Source: JBKHYJ01 sp046565505
Lineage (GTDB): Bacteria; Acidobacteriota; Blastocatellia; UBA7656
Assembly (NCBI GenBank): GCA_046565505.1
Contig: JBKHYJ010000107.1
Location: forward strand, 1-64,000
Reading direction: 5' to 3'
DNA: 64,000 nucleotides
The notes beneath the pieces were generated by a model. It saw only the letters and a list, made by a program, of their open reading frames with translations. It had not been told where the DNA came from and made no database searches. This document shows, piece by piece, positions 1-8,726 of the stretch (its first letter is position 1; every line of letters starts with the position of its first letter). Made by a program: the position numbers and the translations under genes.

Positions 1-360
1 GCGCGCCTGGCGGCCCCTCGCGCCTTCCGGTAAGACTTCTTATTCCGCCCCCGCCGCTGGCGGCGCGAAAGAAGAATTGTTTGACATAAAAATGAATGGC
101 GCGTTAGTCTATGAGCGAGTGAAAAACATGGTCCCCGCAAAACGCGAAATAATTCCAGACATGACACATTACGGTGTCTACACCCCGGCCCGCGAAAGGG
201 CCGCCGGCATGGCGACCGGGCGGTTTGCCGAACACCCCTGAGGCGCGAGGCGATGAAGTAAAAAGACTGTCACCACCAAGAGCACAGGCAGTTAACATCG
301 CACCTGCGGTGTCGTCAGAAAACCTCATCCTTCACCAGCTTATATTTCGGGAGTAGGGAT
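1..360. other. Intergenic region upstream of the MATE gene
   Basis: No convincing coding region was found in the first 360 bases on either strand. The short open frames here lack ribosome sites and recognisable protein content. A GGGAGTAGGGAT stretch just before position 361 serves as the ribosome binding site of the MATE gene. I looked for a riboswitch, since MATE exporters are often riboswitch-controlled, but recognised no known aptamer. Confidence 0.5.
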
Positions 361-1800
361 ATGAATGCTCCGTTAAAGACCGCGTCCCCAGACGCTCAGC
401 CCGGGCGCGGGGGAATCAGGCGCATCAGCAGAGTGCTGCGCGAGGCCTTCGCCGGCTCTAACCAGGATTTCACCGAGGGCAGCATCGGCCGCGCCATAGT
501 GCTGCTCGCTATCCCGATGGTGTTGGAGATGATGATGGAATCCCTGTTCGGCATAGTCAACGTCTTCTGGGTGGCGCACCTCGGGGCGGAGTCCGTGGCG
601 GCGGTAGGCCTTACGGAGTCTTTGCTGACGCTCGTGTTCACGGTCGCGATGGGGCTCAGCATGGCGACGACGGCGATGGTCGCCCGCCGCATAGGCGAGA
701 AGGACCACGCCGCCGCGTCCGTCGCCGCCGTGCAGGCGATTGCTATAGGAGTCATCGTCTCGCTCGTCTTAGGTACGGTGGGATTTCTCTTCACGCCGAG
801 CTTGCTCAGGCTGATGGGCGGCACGCCGCGAATAATCGAGGTGGGGAGCGGGTATGGCACCGTCATACTGGGAGGCAACGTCGTAATACTCCTGCTCTTT
901 TTAAACAACGCCATCTTCCGCGGGGCGGGCGACGCGGCAATCGCCATGCGCGCGCTGTGGTTCGCGAACGCGGTCAACATCGTGCTTGACCCCTGCCTCA
1001 TCTTCGGGCTGGGGCCATTCCCCCGCCTCGGCGTCACAGGGTCCGCGATAGCTACGACCGTGGGGCGGGGCCTGGGGGTGGCCTTTCAACTCTACGTGCT
1101 CTTGCGCAACAAGGGCCGCGTGCATGTGCGCAGAAACCAGGTGCGGCTTGACGTGAAAGTGATGCTGCGCCTGCTGCGGGTTTCGCTCGGGGGAATGTTC
1201 CAGTTCCTCGTGGCGACCGCGAGCTGGCTCGGTTTGATCCGCATAGTCGCCGTCTTCGGAGAGCCCGCGCTGGCCGGCTACACCATCGCGCTCCGCATAG
1301 TCATATTCGCCCTGCTACCTTCGTGGGGGATGAGCAACGCCGCCGCGACGCTGGTCGGTCAAAACCTGGGGGCGGCGAAGCCCGACAGGGCCGAGCGCTC
1401 CGTGTGGGTGACGGGCTTCACGAACATGATATTTCTATTCCTCGTCACGGTCGTCTTCTTGATCTTCGCGGAGCCGTTAATCGGCGTCTTCACGGCCGAC
1501 GCGGCGGTCCTGCCTTATGGCATAGACGCCTTGCGCTTCATCAGCTACGGGTACGTTTTCTACGCCTATGGCATGGTGGTAGTGGCGTCCTTTAATGGGG
1601 CGGGCGACACGACGACTCCGACGCTCATCAACATCTTCTGCCACTGGCTGATACAGATTCCGCTCGCCTACGCGCTTGCCCTCTCGTTCGGGCTGGGCGC
1701 GAAGGGGGTCTTTTTAGCCATCACGGTGGCCGAATCAACCATTGCGGTCGTGGGCATACTGGTCTTTCGCCTCGGCCGCTGGAAGAATCGAAAAATATAA
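361..1800 (+). CDS. MATE family efflux transporter
   Basis: This 479-residue integral membrane protein is a multidrug and toxic compound extrusion exporter. The family moves cationic drugs or metabolites out of the cell in exchange for Na+ or H+. It shows the two-lobed MATE layout of about twelve hydrophobic helices, with family-typical stretches IVLLAIPMVLEMMMESLF (residues about 47-64) and GAGDAAIAMR in the first lobe and FNGAGDTTTPTLINI in the second. Its length is normal for the family (about 450-480). The ATG is preceded by GGGAGTAGGGAT. It stands alone, and the following 350 bases hold only a decayed gene. The substrate cannot be read from the sequence. Confidence 0.93.
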   Translation: MNAPLKTASPDAQPGRGGIRRISRVLREAFAGSNQDFTEGSIGRAIVLLAIPMVLEMMMESLFGIVNVFWVAHLGAESVAAVGLTESLLTLVFTVAMGLSMATTAMVARRIGEKDHAAASVAAVQAIAIGVIVSLVLGTVGFLFTPSLLRLMGGTPRIIEVGSGYGTVILGGNVVILLLFLNNAIFRGAGDAAIAMRALWFANAVNIVLDPCLIFGLGPFPRLGVTGSAIATTVGRGLGVAFQLYVLLRNKGRVHVRRNQVRLDVKVMLRLLRVSLGGMFQFLVATASWLGLIRIVAVFGEPALAGYTIALRIVIFALLPSWGMSNAAATLVGQNLGAAKPDRAERSVWVTGFTNMIFLFLVTVVFLIFAEPLIGVFTADAAVLPYGIDALRFISYGYVFYAYGMVVVASFNGAGDTTTPTLINIFCHWLIQIPLAYALALSFGLGAKGVFLAITVAESTIAVVGILVFRLGRWKNRKI

Positions 1801-1943
1801 GGTAGAGTTCGCTCCGCTTGAGTCTGATGGCTAGGCGGCGTAGTGATTCAATGCGCGGGACGGCTCTTAACCGGCGCAGGTTTTTGCGGGAGAAGATGTC
1901 GGCCGGGCGAAGCTTTACGCCGCGATAGGGATCGGGGGAACGG

Positions 1944-2149
1944 ATGTCTGAACGGAAAGACCTGAAATCAAGCCCACAGGTGAACCTCCCGCGCCGCGAC
2001 ATGCTCAAGCTCGCGACGGGCGCGGCCGGGCTCGCCTTTCTACAATGGCGGGCCGCCACGCGGTCGAGGCCGACTTGCTTCACAAGCTGCGCGAGGATGG
2101 GAGCCCATTGCCAGTGACGGTTAATATAGACAAGCTGCGGAAGCGGTGA
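1944..2149 (+). pseudogene. Remnant of a Tat-exported protein gene
   Basis: An ATG at 1944 opens a 57-residue frame ending at 2117. It begins with a twin-arginine-like signal: PRRDMLKLATGAAGLAF follows a polar start. The frame then loses sense. A second frame, starting inside at 2045 and ending at 2149, continues with HAVEADLLHKLREDG and a tail SPLPVTVNIDKLRKR that reads like a genuine C terminus. I infer a frameshifted and internally deleted gene for a Tat substrate whose middle is gone. The parent family cannot be named from what is left. The PhyH gene follows 12 bases after the second stop. Confidence 0.45.
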
Positions 2150-2161
2150 GGCGGAACGAGC

Positions 2162-3007
2162 ATGCTTACGGCCCGGCAGAAAGCCCTGTATGAGCGCGAC
2201 GGTTTTCTGGTCCTTGAAAACTTCGTGAGCCGCGAATCGTGCGCCGCCCTGCGCAAGCGCGCCGAAGAGATGGTGGCGGATTTCGAGCCGGAAGATACAG
2301 TGTCCATTTTCTCGACTCGCGACCAGGCGCGCACGAGCGACGATTACTTCTTAGAATCGGGCGATAAGATTCGGTTCTTCTTTGAAGAGGACGCCTTCGA
2401 CGGCGGCGGCAAGTTGCGCAACGGCAAGGCGCGCTCGATAAACAAGATCGGGCACGCCTTGCATGACCTCGACCCGGTCTTTGATCGCTTCTCGCGCACG
2501 GATAAGCTGGCCGCGCTGGTGAGAGATTTAGGGTTCGCCCGACCACTGCTCTTGCAGTCAATGTACATCTTCAAGCAACCGGCCATCGGCGGCGAAGTGG
2601 CTTGTCATCAGGACGGCAGCTTTCTTTACACGGAGCCGATGAGCCTGGTCGGCCTGTGGTTCGCCCTCGAAGACGCGACGCTTGAAAACGGCTGCCTGCG
2701 GGTTATCCCGGGCGGGCACAGATTCGGCCTCAAGTCGCGCTTCATGCGCGGGGGCGACGCGGGCACTCGCTTTGAAATCTTCGACGACGAACCCTGGCCG
2801 CTTGACCGGCTCGCGCCGCTTGAGGTGGGCCGAGGCGCGCTTATAATCATTCACGGCTTGCTGCCGCATATGAGCTACCCCAACAGGTCGTCGAAGTCGC
2901 GGCATGCCTACACGCTGCATGTCATCGAAGAAGATGCCCTGTACCCGGCGGAAAACTGGCTGCGAAGAGGCGCGGACATGCCCCTTCGCGGCTTCACACA
3001 AAGTTAA
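2162..3007 (+). CDS. Phytanoyl-CoA dioxygenase (PhyH) family protein
   Basis: This 281-residue cytosolic protein is an Fe(II)/2-oxoglutarate oxygenase of the PhyH family. The 2-His-1-carboxylate iron site is visible as H149-x-D151 in CHQDGSFLY and a distal histidine near H236 in HGLLPHMSYPN. R247 is a candidate for 2-oxoglutarate binding. The stretch LENGCLRVIPGGHR at 175-187 is typical of the family. Members hydroxylate diverse small molecules, so the substrate is unknown. The start ATG follows AGGCGGAACGAGC. The GNAT gene starts 6 bases after its stop, so the two are probably cotranscribed. Confidence 0.88.
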   Translation: MLTARQKALYERDGFLVLENFVSRESCAALRKRAEEMVADFEPEDTVSIFSTRDQARTSDDYFLESGDKIRFFFEEDAFDGGGKLRNGKARSINKIGHALHDLDPVFDRFSRTDKLAALVRDLGFARPLLLQSMYIFKQPAIGGEVACHQDGSFLYTEPMSLVGLWFALEDATLENGCLRVIPGGHRFGLKSRFMRGGDAGTRFEIFDDEPWPLDRLAPLEVGRGALIIIHGLLPHMSYPNRSSKSRHAYTLHVIEEDALYPAENWLRRGADMPLRGFTQS

Positions 3008-3013
3008 GGGTGG

Positions 3014-3535
3014 ATGGCGATGGAACTGAAGCTCAGCCGCTCAACCGTTCGCAACTGGCGACGAGGCGACGAAGAGTCCGTCGTGCGGCATGCGAATAAT
3101 CATAAAATCTGGCGCAACCTGCGCGACATGTTCCCTCACCCATACACTCGCGCGGACGCTGATCGCTGGATCGAAAAAGAATCGTCGCTGGCGTCGAGCA
3201 CTAACTACGCGATCGACGTGGGCGGCGAGGCGGTCGGGGCAATCGGCCTCATACTCTACGACGACGTATTCCGCAGGTCGGCCGAGATCGGCTACTGGCT
3301 GGGGGAAGAATACTGGGGCAAAGGGATCGTCACGGAGGCCGTGCGGGCCCTTACCGATTACGCGTTCTCGAATTTCGACCTGCGCCGCGTCTACGCGGGC
3401 GTCTTCGAGTGGAACGCCGGGTCGATGCGGGTGCTGGAAAAAGCCGGCTACCAGTTCGAGGCGCGGCTGCGTAAGCACGTGACCAAGGACGGGGAGACTA
3501 TAGACCAGTTTATCTACGCGATAGTCCGGCCTTAG
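3014..3535 (+). CDS. GNAT family N-acetyltransferase (RimJ/RimL-like)
   Basis: This 173-residue protein has the GNAT fold of the RimJ/RimL-like acetyltransferase_3 group, which transfers acetyl from acetyl-CoA to an amine. The acetyl-CoA loop region reads GYWLGEEYWGKGIVTEAV (about residues 93-110). The C-terminal half has the usual NAGSMRVLEKAGYQFE signature. The acceptor (protein N terminus, antibiotic or metabolite) cannot be deduced. A second in-frame ATG lies two codons downstream of the chosen start. The six-base gap to the upstream PhyH gene implies one transcript. Confidence 0.88.
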   Translation: MAMELKLSRSTVRNWRRGDEESVVRHANNHKIWRNLRDMFPHPYTRADADRWIEKESSLASSTNYAIDVGGEAVGAIGLILYDDVFRRSAEIGYWLGEEYWGKGIVTEAVRALTDYAFSNFDLRRVYAGVFEWNAGSMRVLEKAGYQFEARLRKHVTKDGETIDQFIYAIVRP

Positions 3536-3690
3536 GCGGGCCTTACCTATCGCGGCCCGGCGGCGGCCCTTCCTTAACGGCGGGCGTAAATTTATAATAG
3601 AATCTATAGTGAACGAGCCTTGTGAGTAGCCAGAGGGTTTGGGTTTCCCGCCCACGGTCGCGCCTGCTACCTCGTAACGGGAACGGGAAT

Positions 3691-6372
3691 ATGCAGAACA
3701 AGACGGCGCATGTAACAGGTCCTGGCATATCCGAAGTCTCGCAGCGGGACGTCCGCAGCCAGTTAGAAATCATCTTACGCGCGAGTCAACGCTTCAATAG
3801 CATTCTTGACGTACCGGCCGTGATGCGGACCCTCGTGGCTTCGGCGACGGAGCTTGTCGGGGCCCGCGCGGGGATGTGCGGGACGCACGAGCGCGGCGCG
3901 GTGGTCTTCACTGAGTATAACGAGAACGGGACCGTGCGCCCCATAAACGTTAGCTTTAAGCGAGGCGAGGGCGTCACGGGCCATGTAGTGGAGACGCGCG
4001 AGCCCTACGTCTCTAACGACGCGGCGCAGGACGCTCGCGTGAGCGCCGAACTTCAAAGGGCTTTCGGATTCCACAGCCTCGCGGCCATCCCGATTTTCAA
4101 CCCCAAGGGCGAGCTTGTCGCCTGCCTCGAGGTTCACGACAAGGCGGCGGGGCGGCCATTCGACGAGCAGGACGTGGCGGCCTTAGAGGGCCTCGCCGCG
4201 AACGCGGGGGTCGCGCTCGCGAATGCGCGGATGCTGGTCGATCACGAGCGGACGGCTAAGGCGCTCGGCGAAACAGAGCGGGAGTTCCGGGCGGTCTTCG
4301 ATAACGCACTCGACGCGATACTGGTCGCCGACGATCAGGGCCGCTACGTCGATGCGAACCGCGCCGCCTGCCGGTTGTTCGGCGCCCCGAGAGAAGAGCT
4401 GCTCGACAGCAAGCTCGCGGATTTCGTCGAGCCAGGTCAAGAGCCTGAAATACTGGAAGCCTGGCGGGTGTTCCTGGGGCAAGGCGAGCAGAAAGGCGTG
4501 TTCCGCCTGCGCCGCCGCGACGGGGCCGTAAGAGAGCTTGAATACACCGCGAAGGCGAACTTCATTCCCGGCCGTCACCTATCCGTCTTGCGCGACATAA
4601 CCGAGCGCAGGCAGTCTGAAAATGCGCTGAAAGAGTCCGAAGCGCGATTCCGACAGCTCGCCGAAAACATACGCAAAGTCTTCTGGATGTCGGACCCGGA
4701 AGGCGACCGGATGTTCTACGTCAGCCCCGCGTATGAAAAGATATGGGGCCGCTCCTGCGATAGCCTTTACGCAGACGCGAGGTCGTTTTTGGAGGCGGTG
4801 CTCCCGGGCGACCGCGCGCGCGTGCTGTCAAACGTCGAGGCCCACCGCCGAGGGGAAGTCACCGACCAGGAGTACAGGATCGTGCGGCCCGACGGGGAGG
4901 TCCGCTGGGTAAGGGACAGGGGGTTCCCTATACGCGACGAGTCGGGGCGCGTCTATCGCGTCGCCGGGATAGCCGAAGACATCACCGACCGCAAAGCGAT
5001 AGAGGCAAAGTTACGTGAACAGACTGAGGTGGTAGAGGCGGTCAACCGCATAGGGCAGTTGCTGTCGGCGGAATTGGACATCCGCAAGCTGTTGCAGGCT
5101 TTGACGGACGCGGCGACGGAATTGACCGGCGCGCGATTCGGCTCCTTCTTCTACAACGTCATCAATCAGGAAGGCGAGTCTTACATGCTCTACACGCTGT
5201 CGGGCGTGCCCATAGAACACTTCGCCGACTTCCCCATGCCGCGCGCAACGGATATATTCGCGCCCACGTTTCGCGGCGAAGGCATACTGCGCCTCGACGA
5301 CGTGCGGCAAGACCCGCGTTACGGGAAGAACTCGCCTTACTACGGGATACCGCCGGGCCACCTGCCCGTGGTCAGCTACCTGGCCGTCCCCGTCATCTCG
5401 CGGTCGGGCGAAGTCCTGGGCGGCCTCTTCTTCGGCCACCCGGAGCCGGGCGTGTTCACGGAGCGTGAAGAGCGCATGGTGTCAGGGCTCGCCGCGCAGG
5501 CCGCCATCGCAATCGATAACGCGAGGCTGTATCAAGAAGCGCAGGCCGCCATCCGGCAGCGCGAAGAGGCGTTGAGGATTCGTGACGAGCTGCTTGCGAG
5601 GGAGCAAGCCGCCCGCGCCGAGGCGGAGGACGCCAACCGGACGAAAGACGAGTTCCTCGCCACGGTCTCACATGAGCTTCGCACGCCGCTCAACGCGATG
5701 CTGGGCTGGGTGAGGATGCTGCGGACGGGGAAGCTCGACGAAGAGATGTCCATGCGCGCCATCGACATCATAGAGCGCAACGCGAGGTCGCAGGCGAAGC
5801 TGATCGAAGACATACTGGACGTTTCGCGAATCGTCACCGGGAAGCTCCGGCTCAACACGCGCAGGGTCGAACTTGCGCCGGTCGTCGACGCGAGCGTTGA
5901 TTCGGTCAGGCCCGCGTCCGACGCCAAAGCCATTCAGATTATTAAATCGTTCGGCGGCGAGAGCCTTGCCATCATGGGCGACCCGGACCGTTTGCAGCAG
6001 GTCGTCTGGAACCTGCTTTCCAACGCCGTGAAGTTCACGCCGAACGGGGGGCGGGTCGAAGTGACGCTCGCGCGGCTCGACGATTACGCGCAGATAAAGG
6101 TCAGCGACACGGGCCACGGGATCGGCGCGGATTTTCTCGATTTCGTCTTCGACCGATTTCGCCAGGGCGACAGCACGAGCACCAGGGCTTATGGCGGGCT
6201 CGGGCTGGGCCTCGCGATAGTGCGCCACCTGGTGGAGATGCATGGCGGGGTAGTTCGCGCTGAGAGTGAAGGCCCTGGGAAGGGCTCGACCTTCACCGTG
6301 ATGCTGCCCGTGGCGCACCCGCAGGATGCCGAGGCGCGGCCGGAAGAGGGTCGGCGCGACCCGTCCGGTTAA
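3691..6372 (+). CDS. Cytoplasmic hybrid-sensor type histidine kinase (GAF-PAS-PAS-GAF-HisKA-HATPase)
   Basis: This 893-residue protein is a soluble sensor histidine kinase with no transmembrane helix. In order it has a GAF domain (about 20-175), two PAS domains (about 190-310 and 315-440, each closing with a D-ITER/D-ITDR motif), a second GAF (about 460-610), a coiled linker, a HisKA domain with FLATVSHELRTPLNA (phospho-acceptor H661), and a HATPase domain with N-box LLSNAVKFTPNGG, DTGHGIG and GGLGLGLAIV. There is no receiver domain and no adjacent regulator, so it is an orphan kinase. A longer frame starts at a GTG at 3622. I prefer the ATG at 3691 because GGGAACGGG stands before it and the extra 23 residues are not domain-like. 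A strong terminator lies downstream. Confidence 0.9.
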   Translation: MQNKTAHVTGPGISEVSQRDVRSQLEIILRASQRFNSILDVPAVMRTLVASATELVGARAGMCGTHERGAVVFTEYNENGTVRPINVSFKRGEGVTGHVVETREPYVSNDAAQDARVSAELQRAFGFHSLAAIPIFNPKGELVACLEVHDKAAGRPFDEQDVAALEGLAANAGVALANARMLVDHERTAKALGETEREFRAVFDNALDAILVADDQGRYVDANRAACRLFGAPREELLDSKLADFVEPGQEPEILEAWRVFLGQGEQKGVFRLRRRDGAVRELEYTAKANFIPGRHLSVLRDITERRQSENALKESEARFRQLAENIRKVFWMSDPEGDRMFYVSPAYEKIWGRSCDSLYADARSFLEAVLPGDRARVLSNVEAHRRGEVTDQEYRIVRPDGEVRWVRDRGFPIRDESGRVYRVAGIAEDITDRKAIEAKLREQTEVVEAVNRIGQLLSAELDIRKLLQALTDAATELTGARFGSFFYNVINQEGESYMLYTLSGVPIEHFADFPMPRATDIFAPTFRGEGILRLDDVRQDPRYGKNSPYYGIPPGHLPVVSYLAVPVISRSGEVLGGLFFGHPEPGVFTEREERMVSGLAAQAAIAIDNARLYQEAQAAIRQREEALRIRDELLAREQAARAEAEDANRTKDEFLATVSHELRTPLNAMLGWVRMLRTGKLDEEMSMRAIDIIERNARSQAKLIEDILDVSRIVTGKLRLNTRRVELAPVVDASVDSVRPASDAKAIQIIKSFGGESLAIMGDPDRLQQVVWNLLSNAVKFTPNGGRVEVTLARLDDYAQIKVSDTGHGIGADFLDFVFDRFRQGDSTSTRAYGGLGLGLAIVRHLVEMHGGVVRAESEGPGKGSTFTVMLPVAHPQDAEARPEEGRRDPSG

Positions 6373-6555
6373 CGTCTATGACTGCGCGACCTGGCGCCGG
6401 CGGGGTAACTGAATGGGAGCGACCTGCTGGTAAGGGTAACGCGGCGGGCGCGGCCCGGGCGGATGATTTGACCGGCGCGCGAGACTAACCATTTCAATCG
6501 CGCGGCCGAAGCCGTTTTGAAGGCTGCCTGGATAAATTACCAGATGCGAAGATAA

Positions 6556-6584
6556 GGGCGCGTGATTTGCCACGCGCCCTTTTT
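6556..6584 (+). terminator. Rho-independent terminator of the GAF/PAS kinase
   Basis: A perfect nine-base stem (GGGCGCGTG, 6556-6564, with CACGCGCCC, 6571-6579) encloses a six-base loop and is followed by five T residues on the plus strand. It ends the plus-strand transcript of the histidine kinase and separates it from the minus-strand envelope operon. The remaining bases of the 6373-6684 gap show no gene. Confidence 0.88.
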
Positions 6585-6684
6585 CATTCTTATAAACGTC
6601 CTCCAGTCACAGCACTCTCCCGGCAGGAGCGCATTTGTGCGACCAACTAGTTTCCGAGCTACCGCTGTGACAATCGACAGCGCT

Positions 6685-7269
6685 TTATCGGAAGAACTCC
6701 ATAGCCACTTGCGAGAGCGCGTTGACGACCGGCTCCGCGATGCGGTTCGTGCGGCTGCGGCCGCCCGAGCCCGCCAGCAGCAGGCCGATGGCTATGCCCG
6801 CGCCGAAGGCGATCAGCGTGAGCTTGCCAGGGTTGTCGCGGCCATAGCTCATCGCCTGGTCGTAGGTGTTGGACAGCACTTCGGTGGTCTTACCGTATGC
6901 GTCGCTCACCGTCTGCCTGGTCTGATCGTAAGCCGACTGCCCGCCGCCGGTACTCATATCGCGAGCGCGCTGCGGGGCGCTCCCGGTCTGTCCGCCCCCG
7001 CTCCCGCCGGCCCCCATAGTGCCGCTGGCCCCGGTCGCACCGCCGCCCAGGGTAGAGCCGCCCGAGCTGCCGCTGCCCATTGTGCCGCCGCCCGTCGAGC
7101 CGCCGCCCAGCGTGGAGCTGCTTGAGCCCGCGCCAGTGCCGCCCGAGCTGCTGCCGCCCGCGCCGCCCGTGCGGCCGGCGCTAGAGCTGGTTCCCGTTGT
7201 ACCGGACGTGCCCGTGCTGCCCCCTGTCGTCCTGCCCGGCTCGTCTGAAGAATTCTTAGTTGGTTCCAT
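6685..7269 (-). CDS. Gly/Ser/Thr-rich protein with C-terminal YqjD/ElaB-like membrane anchor
   Basis: The 194-residue product has a first half made almost only of Gly, Ser and Thr (residues about 10-100), a low-complexity linker. A short amphipathic helix follows (about 115-145), then GKLTLIAFGAGIAIGLLLAG, a single membrane helix near the C terminus. This order resembles DUF883 proteins of the YqjD/ElaB type, which tether ribosomes or other partners to the inner membrane. Sequence similarity is weak, so this is inference. The ATG has a strong AAGGAGGAAGTTAA ribosome site. It is the last gene of a four-gene operon with a DUF3618 protein, a holin-like protein and a small single-helix protein. 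Confidence 0.7.
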   Translation of the reverse strand: MEPTKNSSDEPGRTTGGSTGTSGTTGTSSSAGRTGGAGGSSSGGTGAGSSSSTLGGGSTGGGTMGSGSSGGSTLGGGATGASGTMGAGGSGGGQTGSAPQRARDMSTGGGQSAYDQTRQTVSDAYGKTTEVLSNTYDQAMSYGRDNPGKLTLIAFGAGIAIGLLLAGSGGRSRTNRIAEPVVNALSQVAMEFFR

Positions 7270-7306
7270 TTAACTTCCTCCTTGATAAATTAAGTAGTTC
7301 AACCCT

Positions 7307-7873
7307 CTAGTAACTGCCTGTAGAGGAACGAGAGATACTTTCGCTGTTAATTGTGGGGTCAAAATCTCTGTGCTCGCCGGCGAGCGTGTCCATTGCCGCC
7401 GCGCGCCCGCCGCCATCCCGCGTGCCGTTGCCCGCGATTATCCCCTTGGCCTTCTGCTTAGCGAAATCGAGCGCGGCTTTAGTCACCGTGGCCGTGAGCG
7501 CCGCCTTCACGGTCTTGCCTGAAATCAGCTTCTTCTTCACGACGTTGCCGGCCACGCTGCTGACGCGGTCCGTGAGGTCTTCCGTCAGCTCGGCGACCGC
7601 GTCCATTATGCGCTCCTGCGGGGTCGGGCGGTGCTTGAAGATGCCGGAAACGAGAAAGCCGACTCCCGCGGCTAGCCCCAGGGCGACCATAGGATAGTCG
7701 GCGATGTATTCGCGCCAGTCGAGCGATTCATGTATGCGGTCGCCCAGCTTGTCTACCGTCTCCGAGATCGTTTCGCGCTTGGCGGCTATGTCCTGGCGGA
7801 TCGCTTCGGCGGTGCGGTTACCTTCATCTTCGCCTTCGCGCATCTGAGTTGCTAGGTTAGTTCTTTCAGCCAT
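7307..7873 (-). CDS. DUF3618 domain-containing membrane protein
   Basis: This 188-residue protein has a polar, helical N terminus with the DUF3618 pattern IRQDIAAKRETISETVDKL (about residues 25-43). A membrane helix MVALGLAAGVGFLVSGIF (about 62-79) follows, then a long helical tail. DUF3618 proteins are small inner-membrane proteins of unknown biochemical role, usually encoded next to holin-like YqjE-type proteins, as here. Its start lies inside the last codons of the upstream holin-like gene (22-base overlap), so the two are translationally coupled. Regulation probably comes from the sigma-54 site upstream of the operon. Confidence 0.85.
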   Translation of the reverse strand: MAERTNLATQMREGEDEGNRTAEAIRQDIAAKRETISETVDKLGDRIHESLDWREYIADYPMVALGLAAGVGFLVSGIFKHRPTPQERIMDAVAELTEDLTDRVSSVAGNVVKKKLISGKTVKAALTATVTKAALDFAKQKAKGIIAGNGTRDGGGRAAAMDTLAGEHRDFDPTINSESISRSSTGSY

Positions 7874-8283
7874 TCCTTATCCTCCTCAAGTGTCTTGATA
7901 GTCTGCTTAGGCTTCAGGCTCGTTCGCTTAAGCCGCCCGATTCCGGCGAAGGCGATTATGCCGCCGACCACGGCGAGCACAACTCCCACGACGAGCGCCG
8001 CCAGGCCCGCATCCATGTAATGGGCCAACCCGATAATTGCCGCAGCAATCAGCGCCAAGACCCCGAGCAGCGCAACGACCCCCCCGATGGCTGTGGTCAC
8101 GACCCCCGACCGGAACGAGGTGACCTTTTCGCTCATCTCTTGCTTAGCCAGCGCTATCTCGTCGCGCACGAGGGCCGCCGAGTTGTTAGCAAGCTGGCCG
8201 AGCAATTCGCCGAATGATTCGCGCTGGTCGCTTAAATCTGTTCGTCGCTCCGTATCCCTTTTAACGTCTCTGCGCGATTGCAT
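7852..8283 (-). CDS. Phage-holin-superfamily (YqjE-like, DUF1469) membrane protein
   Basis: The 143-residue product matches the Phage_holin_3_6/YqjE layout. An amphipathic N-terminal segment SFGELLGQLANNSAALVRDEIALAKQEM is followed by two close membrane helices (about 60-82 and 88-112). In spite of the name, chromosomal members are not lysis proteins. They are small inner-membrane proteins of stress-linked operons. The start has an AAGGAGGTAGCTGAA ribosome site. The gene begins 5 bases after the upstream small gene and overlaps the DUF3618 gene, making a tight operon. Confidence 0.87.
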   Translation of the reverse strand: MQSRRDVKRDTERRTDLSDQRESFGELLGQLANNSAALVRDEIALAKQEMSEKVTSFRSGVVTTAIGGVVALLGVLALIAAAIIGLAHYMDAGLAALVVGVVLAVVGGIIAFAGIGRLKRTSLKPKQTIKTLEEDKEWLKELT

Positions 8284-8288
8284 TTCAG

Positions 8289-8639
8289 CTACCTCCTTCT
8301 AAATATTGCCCCCAGCACAAGTCCGGCGACGCCCGCTATCAGGAGGCTGCGGCCTGGATTTGTTTGTACCTGTCTCTGTATATCCGTTTTGACCTGATCC
8401 GGCTCTATCTCGCGGACGTAATCGGCGGCGTTATTGAGCCACCCCGACGCCTGACCTGCGTACTGGGACACGGCCGTGTTTTGCCCGCTTCTTGCGCCCA
8501 GCGTCTGTGCGGCGGACTTCAATTTATCGGCAACCGTAGTCTTGATATTGTCGAGCGTGGAATTACCACTTCGCGGGCTTGAGCCATAGCGCGATGTGTC
8601 CCGGGCAGAGGTAAGGCTTTCGGCGTTATTCGTTTCCAT
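8289..8639 (-). CDS. Small single-helix membrane protein, YqjD-like, first gene of the envelope operon
   Basis: The 116-residue product has a polar N terminus, an amphipathic region DNIKTTVADKLKSAAQTLG, a second VREIEPDQVKTDIQRQVQ segment, and a C-terminal helix RSLLIAGVAGLVLGAIFRRR. The closing GxxxG-type helix followed by FRRR is typical of YqjD/ElaB (DUF883) proteins. A longer frame exists, but the ATG at 8639 with AGGAGTGCACT before it is the natural start. A sigma-54-type promoter lies about 75 bases upstream, at 8712-8726. Confidence 0.8.
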   Translation of the reverse strand: METNNAESLTSARDTSRYGSSPRSGNSTLDNIKTTVADKLKSAAQTLGARSGQNTAVSQYAGQASGWLNNAADYVREIEPDQVKTDIQRQVQTNPGRSLLIAGVAGLVLGAIFRRR

Positions 8640-8711
8640 AGTGCACTCCTTATCTAAATTTTCATGTCGGCACGCATGCAATCTGCCGATAACAATCCAC
8701 ATCCGTATTGA

Positions 8712-8726
8712 GCAAAACAAATGCCA
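8712..8726 (-). promoter_or_regulatory. Sigma-54 (-24/-12) promoter of the yqjDE-like operon
   Basis: Read on the minus strand the site is TGGCATTTGTTTTGC. It has the invariant GG (-24) and GC (-12) exactly ten bases apart and the conserved TGGCA and TTGC cores. It lies 73 bases before the ATG at 8639. Transcription from it would need RpoN and an AAA+ enhancer-binding protein. Neither is encoded in this window. Confidence 0.72.

Noticed and set aside
1..360. Riboswitch upstream of the MATE exporter (guanidine, fluoride or similar)
   Set aside because: No conserved core of any aptamer I know could be aligned to the leader.
7852..8283. Prophage lysis module because of the holin-like gene
   Set aside because: The protein is of the chromosomal YqjE type, in an operon with DUF3618 and YqjD-like genes. 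No endolysin or other phage gene is present.
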